The notes below the pieces were generated by a model. That model had not been told where the DNA came from and ran no database searches. It saw nothing but the letters and a program-made list of their open reading frames with translations. The translations under genes were made by a program, and so were the position numbers. From NCBI GenBank assembly GCA_041652935.1, contig JBAZGH010000039.1, forward strand, positions 1 to 7,395: a stretch of DNA of 7,395 nucleotides, read 5' to 3'. The DNA comes from JBAZGH01 sp041652935. GTDB lineage: Bacteria; Patescibacteriota; Patescibacteriia; Patescibacteriales; XYC2-FULL-47-12. Each line of letters opens with the position of its first letter. The first letter of the stretch is position 1. Below, piece by piece: positions 6,272 through 7,395 of the stretch.

Positions 6272-7167
6272 ACGAATTTTGCCAACCATCCGGCGATAGT
6301 TCGCCGAGCGGTTGACATATCATACTTCTCCGAAACTTTGAGAAAAACGGTCGGTACCAACGTGGCAACCACTTGGCCGTTTTTCTTTAGTTCGGCGTAT
6401 GTCAACTTCTGGGTTACGACGGCAATGACTTCTTCCCTGCCGTCTTTAGAACGGACTAATTCAATATGCAAGGTAACGATTTTTAGTTTCGCTACCTGCT
6501 GAATCCTGACTCGCGCCTCCAGCAAATCGCCAAAGTGGGCTGGTTTGTGATAGTTGATTTCGGTCTGGGCGGTAATGATGATAAGCCCTTCCCGCATCAA
6601 CTGCATCACATTTGGAAGCTCACGGGTGATAAATTCTTCCCGCACGGCTCCGACCCAATGGGCGATTTGCAGAGGATGAACTGCTCCCAAAGCGTCAATG
6701 TGGTGCATGGCGACCGGAAGATGAATCATGGAGTACGGTTTTTTCACGTCAACCGGATCCGGCGACTCCATTTCCGTGTTCACAACCATTTGGCTAACGG
6801 ACGCAATATGAATTTCAGTTCCGTTGTCCTGCCGAATAAATTCGGCTTGAATCTGAAACTCATCGGTATCCTCCGCTTTCTGCAACTTAATGCGAACTAA
6901 AACCGTTTCGCCCGGAAACGTTTCCTTTCGGTTTTTGAGGGAAACTTTTCCAACGACCAACGAACCGCACACCAAGGATTTTAAGACATCTTTATGGTAC
7001 TCGCCCAAAAAAATATCGCGAATCACATGATATGCTTCCAAATATCTGCTCCAGTATGTATTTCCCTCCGCGTTGCTGAATTCCAACGGCAGGAAGTACG
7101 AATACTGTTTCCAACCAGTGCCTGTTCCGATGACGGAACTTTTGACGATACTGTGTTCTACTTTCAT
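6268..7167 (-). CDS. Double-hotdog acyl-CoA (acyl-ACP) thioesterase-like protein
   Basis: The start is the ATG at 7165-7167, because AGGAGG lies 5 nt upstream; this gives 299 aa. The product is a tandem fusion of two 4HBT/YbgC-type hotdog domains with no signal peptide, so it is cytoplasmic. The first (~24-132) carries SNAEGNTYWSRYLEA, like the N-x-x-G-N-x-Y-x-x-Y-L segment of hotdog thioesterases of polyketide and enediyne pathways, with Asn32 where YbgC enzymes have the catalytic Asp. The second (~152-262) has the classical DALGAVHPLQIAHW segment with Asp158 retained, followed by INYHKPAHFGDLLEARVRI (~204-222), the conserved central strand region. Hotdog enzymes of this group hydrolyse acyl or aromatic thioesters of CoA or ACP; a single subunit with two folds would form one pseudo-dimer with perhaps one working site. 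It is the first gene after the promoters and overlaps the kinase by ATGA. Composition by eye (about 45-53% GC) is higher than the secreted-protein genes, which hints at but does not prove transfer. The substrate is unknown. Confidence 0.82.
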   Translation of the reverse strand: MKVEHSIVKSSVIGTGTGWKQYSYFLPLEFSNAEGNTYWSRYLEAYHVIRDIFLGEYHKDVLKSLVCGSLVVGKVSLKNRKETFPGETVLVRIKLQKAEDTDEFQIQAEFIRQDNGTEIHIASVSQMVVNTEMESPDPVDVKKPYSMIHLPVAMHHIDALGAVHPLQIAHWVGAVREEFITRELPNVMQLMREGLIIITAQTEINYHKPAHFGDLLEARVRIQQVAKLKIVTLHIELVRSKDGREEVIAVVTQKLTYAELKKNGQVVATLVPTVFLKVSEKYDMSTARRTIAGWLAKFV

Positions 7168-7172
7168 GATAG

Positions 7173-7178
7173 CCTCCT
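7173..7178 (-). promoter_or_regulatory. Ribosome binding site AGGAGG of the thioesterase gene
   Basis: AGGAGG lies 5 nt (CTATC) before the ATG at 7165-7167. It fixes this start over an upstream ATG at 7219-7221, which has no ribosome site and would overlap the proximal promoter. Confidence 0.85.
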
Positions 7179-7201
7179 GCCTTTTCGGATTTTCTATGTT
7201 A

Positions 7202-7230
7202 AGTATAACAAAATTTCTCAAATATTGAAA
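7202..7230 (-). promoter_or_regulatory. Proximal promoter candidate of the thioesterase-kinase operon
   Basis: TGTTATACT (7202-7210) is an extended -10 (TGnTATACT). A weak -35, TTTCAA (7225-7230), lies 17 bp upstream. The predicted transcription start near 7195 gives a leader of about 28 nt that contains the AGGAGG site. Confidence 0.5.
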
Positions 7231-7269
7231 ATGTAAAATGAACTGTCTTTATTGTATCAAAGATATAAA

Positions 7270-7298
7270 ATAGTAGCAAAAAAGAGGGAGTTTGTCAA
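7270..7298 (-). promoter_or_regulatory. Distal sigma-70 type promoter of the thioesterase-kinase operon
   Basis: A perfect -35 TTGACA (7293-7298) and TACTAT (7270-7275) are separated by exactly 17 bp. It lies just after the terminator at 7313-7344, so it starts a new transcription unit. The leader would be about 95 nt and pass through the second promoter candidate. Confidence 0.75.
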
Positions 7299-7312
7299 GA
7301 GCTTTAAAATAT

Positions 7313-7344
7313 AAAAAATCCGACAAACATCCCTGTCTGCCGGA
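7313..7344 (-). terminator. Rho-independent terminator of a transcript entering from the right
   Basis: On the minus strand, TCCGGCAGACA - GGGA - TGTTTGTCGGA forms an 11-bp stem (nine Watson-Crick and two G-U pairs) with a GNRA-type GGGA tetraloop. It is followed at once by TTTTTT and more AT-rich sequence. On the plus strand the stem is followed by A residues, so the orientation is clear. Confidence 0.85.
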
Positions 7345-7395
7345 AAAACGCATAATGTGTAAATAACCATCAACATCAGCGCGCCTCCCATAGCA
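7345..7395 (-). other. Tail of the upstream transcription unit; no gene assignable
   Basis: These 51 bp lie between the terminator stem and the right edge. One minus-strand frame reads LWEAR and stops at TGA 7376-7378, about 30 nt before the stem, so it could be the end of an upstream gene. A GGGAGG (7384-7389) precedes an ATG at 7374-7376 by 7 nt, but that frame runs through the terminator and the distal promoter and is probably not a gene. Confidence 0.35.

Noticed and set aside
6272..6289. Upstream ATG (6287-6289) as the kinase start
   Set aside because: It would overlap the thioesterase by 22 nt. The Met at 6271 forms a classical ATGA stop-start overlap and begins directly before the first membrane segment. 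The longer form cannot be fully excluded.
6535..6900. Plus-strand open frame of 121 codons opposite the thioesterase
   Set aside because: It lies fully antisense to a well-supported hotdog gene, shows no recognisable domain and has no ribosome site.
7257..7376. A 39-codon minus-strand frame with a GGGAGG site, considered as a leader peptide with attenuator
   Set aside because: It runs through the terminator stem, its T-tract and the distal promoter, so the terminator would end the message inside it. More likely a chance frame at the end of an upstream unit.

Overview
The window most likely comes from a member of the Candidate Phyla Radiation (Patescibacteria, Parcubacteria-like). This is inferred from recognised protein modules, not from a marker gene. 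The clearest signs are an exported protein with the 'GSDSAVYYYAADG…YVFP' wall/surface module that recurs in Parcubacteria, a seven-fold LVIVD propeller, a secreted helix-hairpin-helix (ComEA-type) protein with lamin-tail domains, and a 7TM-GAF hybrid histidine kinase. Composition ranges from about 27% to about 50% GC by eye, and the genes are tightly packed.

All recognised genes lie on the minus strand, so transcription runs from right to left. From the right edge: (i) 7313-7344 is a rho-independent terminator (11-bp stem, GGGA loop, T6) that closes a transcript entering from outside the window. (ii) 7202-7298 holds two promoter candidates; the outer one is TTGACA-N17-TACTAT. (iii) 6268-7167 is a double-hotdog acyl-thioesterase with a perfect AGGAGG ribosome site. 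(iv) 3443-6271 is a large membrane hybrid histidine kinase (7TM-like region, GAF, HisKA, HATPase, receiver), whose start overlaps the thioesterase stop as ATGA. (v) 1279-3396 is an exported FnIII/LVIVD-propeller surface protein with its own extended -10 promoter in a 46-nt gap full of small palindromes. (vi) 1-1260 is an exported ComEA-like HhH plus lamin-tail protein that runs off the left edge and is broken by a 1-nt frameshift near position 562.

Functionally the window looks like a signalling pair (acyl-thioesterase plus membrane sensor kinase) followed by a pair of secreted proteins, one probably binding DNA and one a beta-propeller of unknown ligand. Whether the kinase controls the secreted pair is inference; no DNA-binding response regulator is visible here.

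The items most worth a second look are: the frameshift splitting the ComEA/lamin-tail gene; a palindromic element inserted in frame into the kinase GAF domain; the translational coupling of a thioesterase to a 7TM kinase in a lineage usually poor in lipid metabolism; the same Parcubacterial module appearing at both ends of the propeller protein; and the palindrome-packed leader of the propeller gene. No rRNA, tRNA, CRISPR array or transposase was seen.
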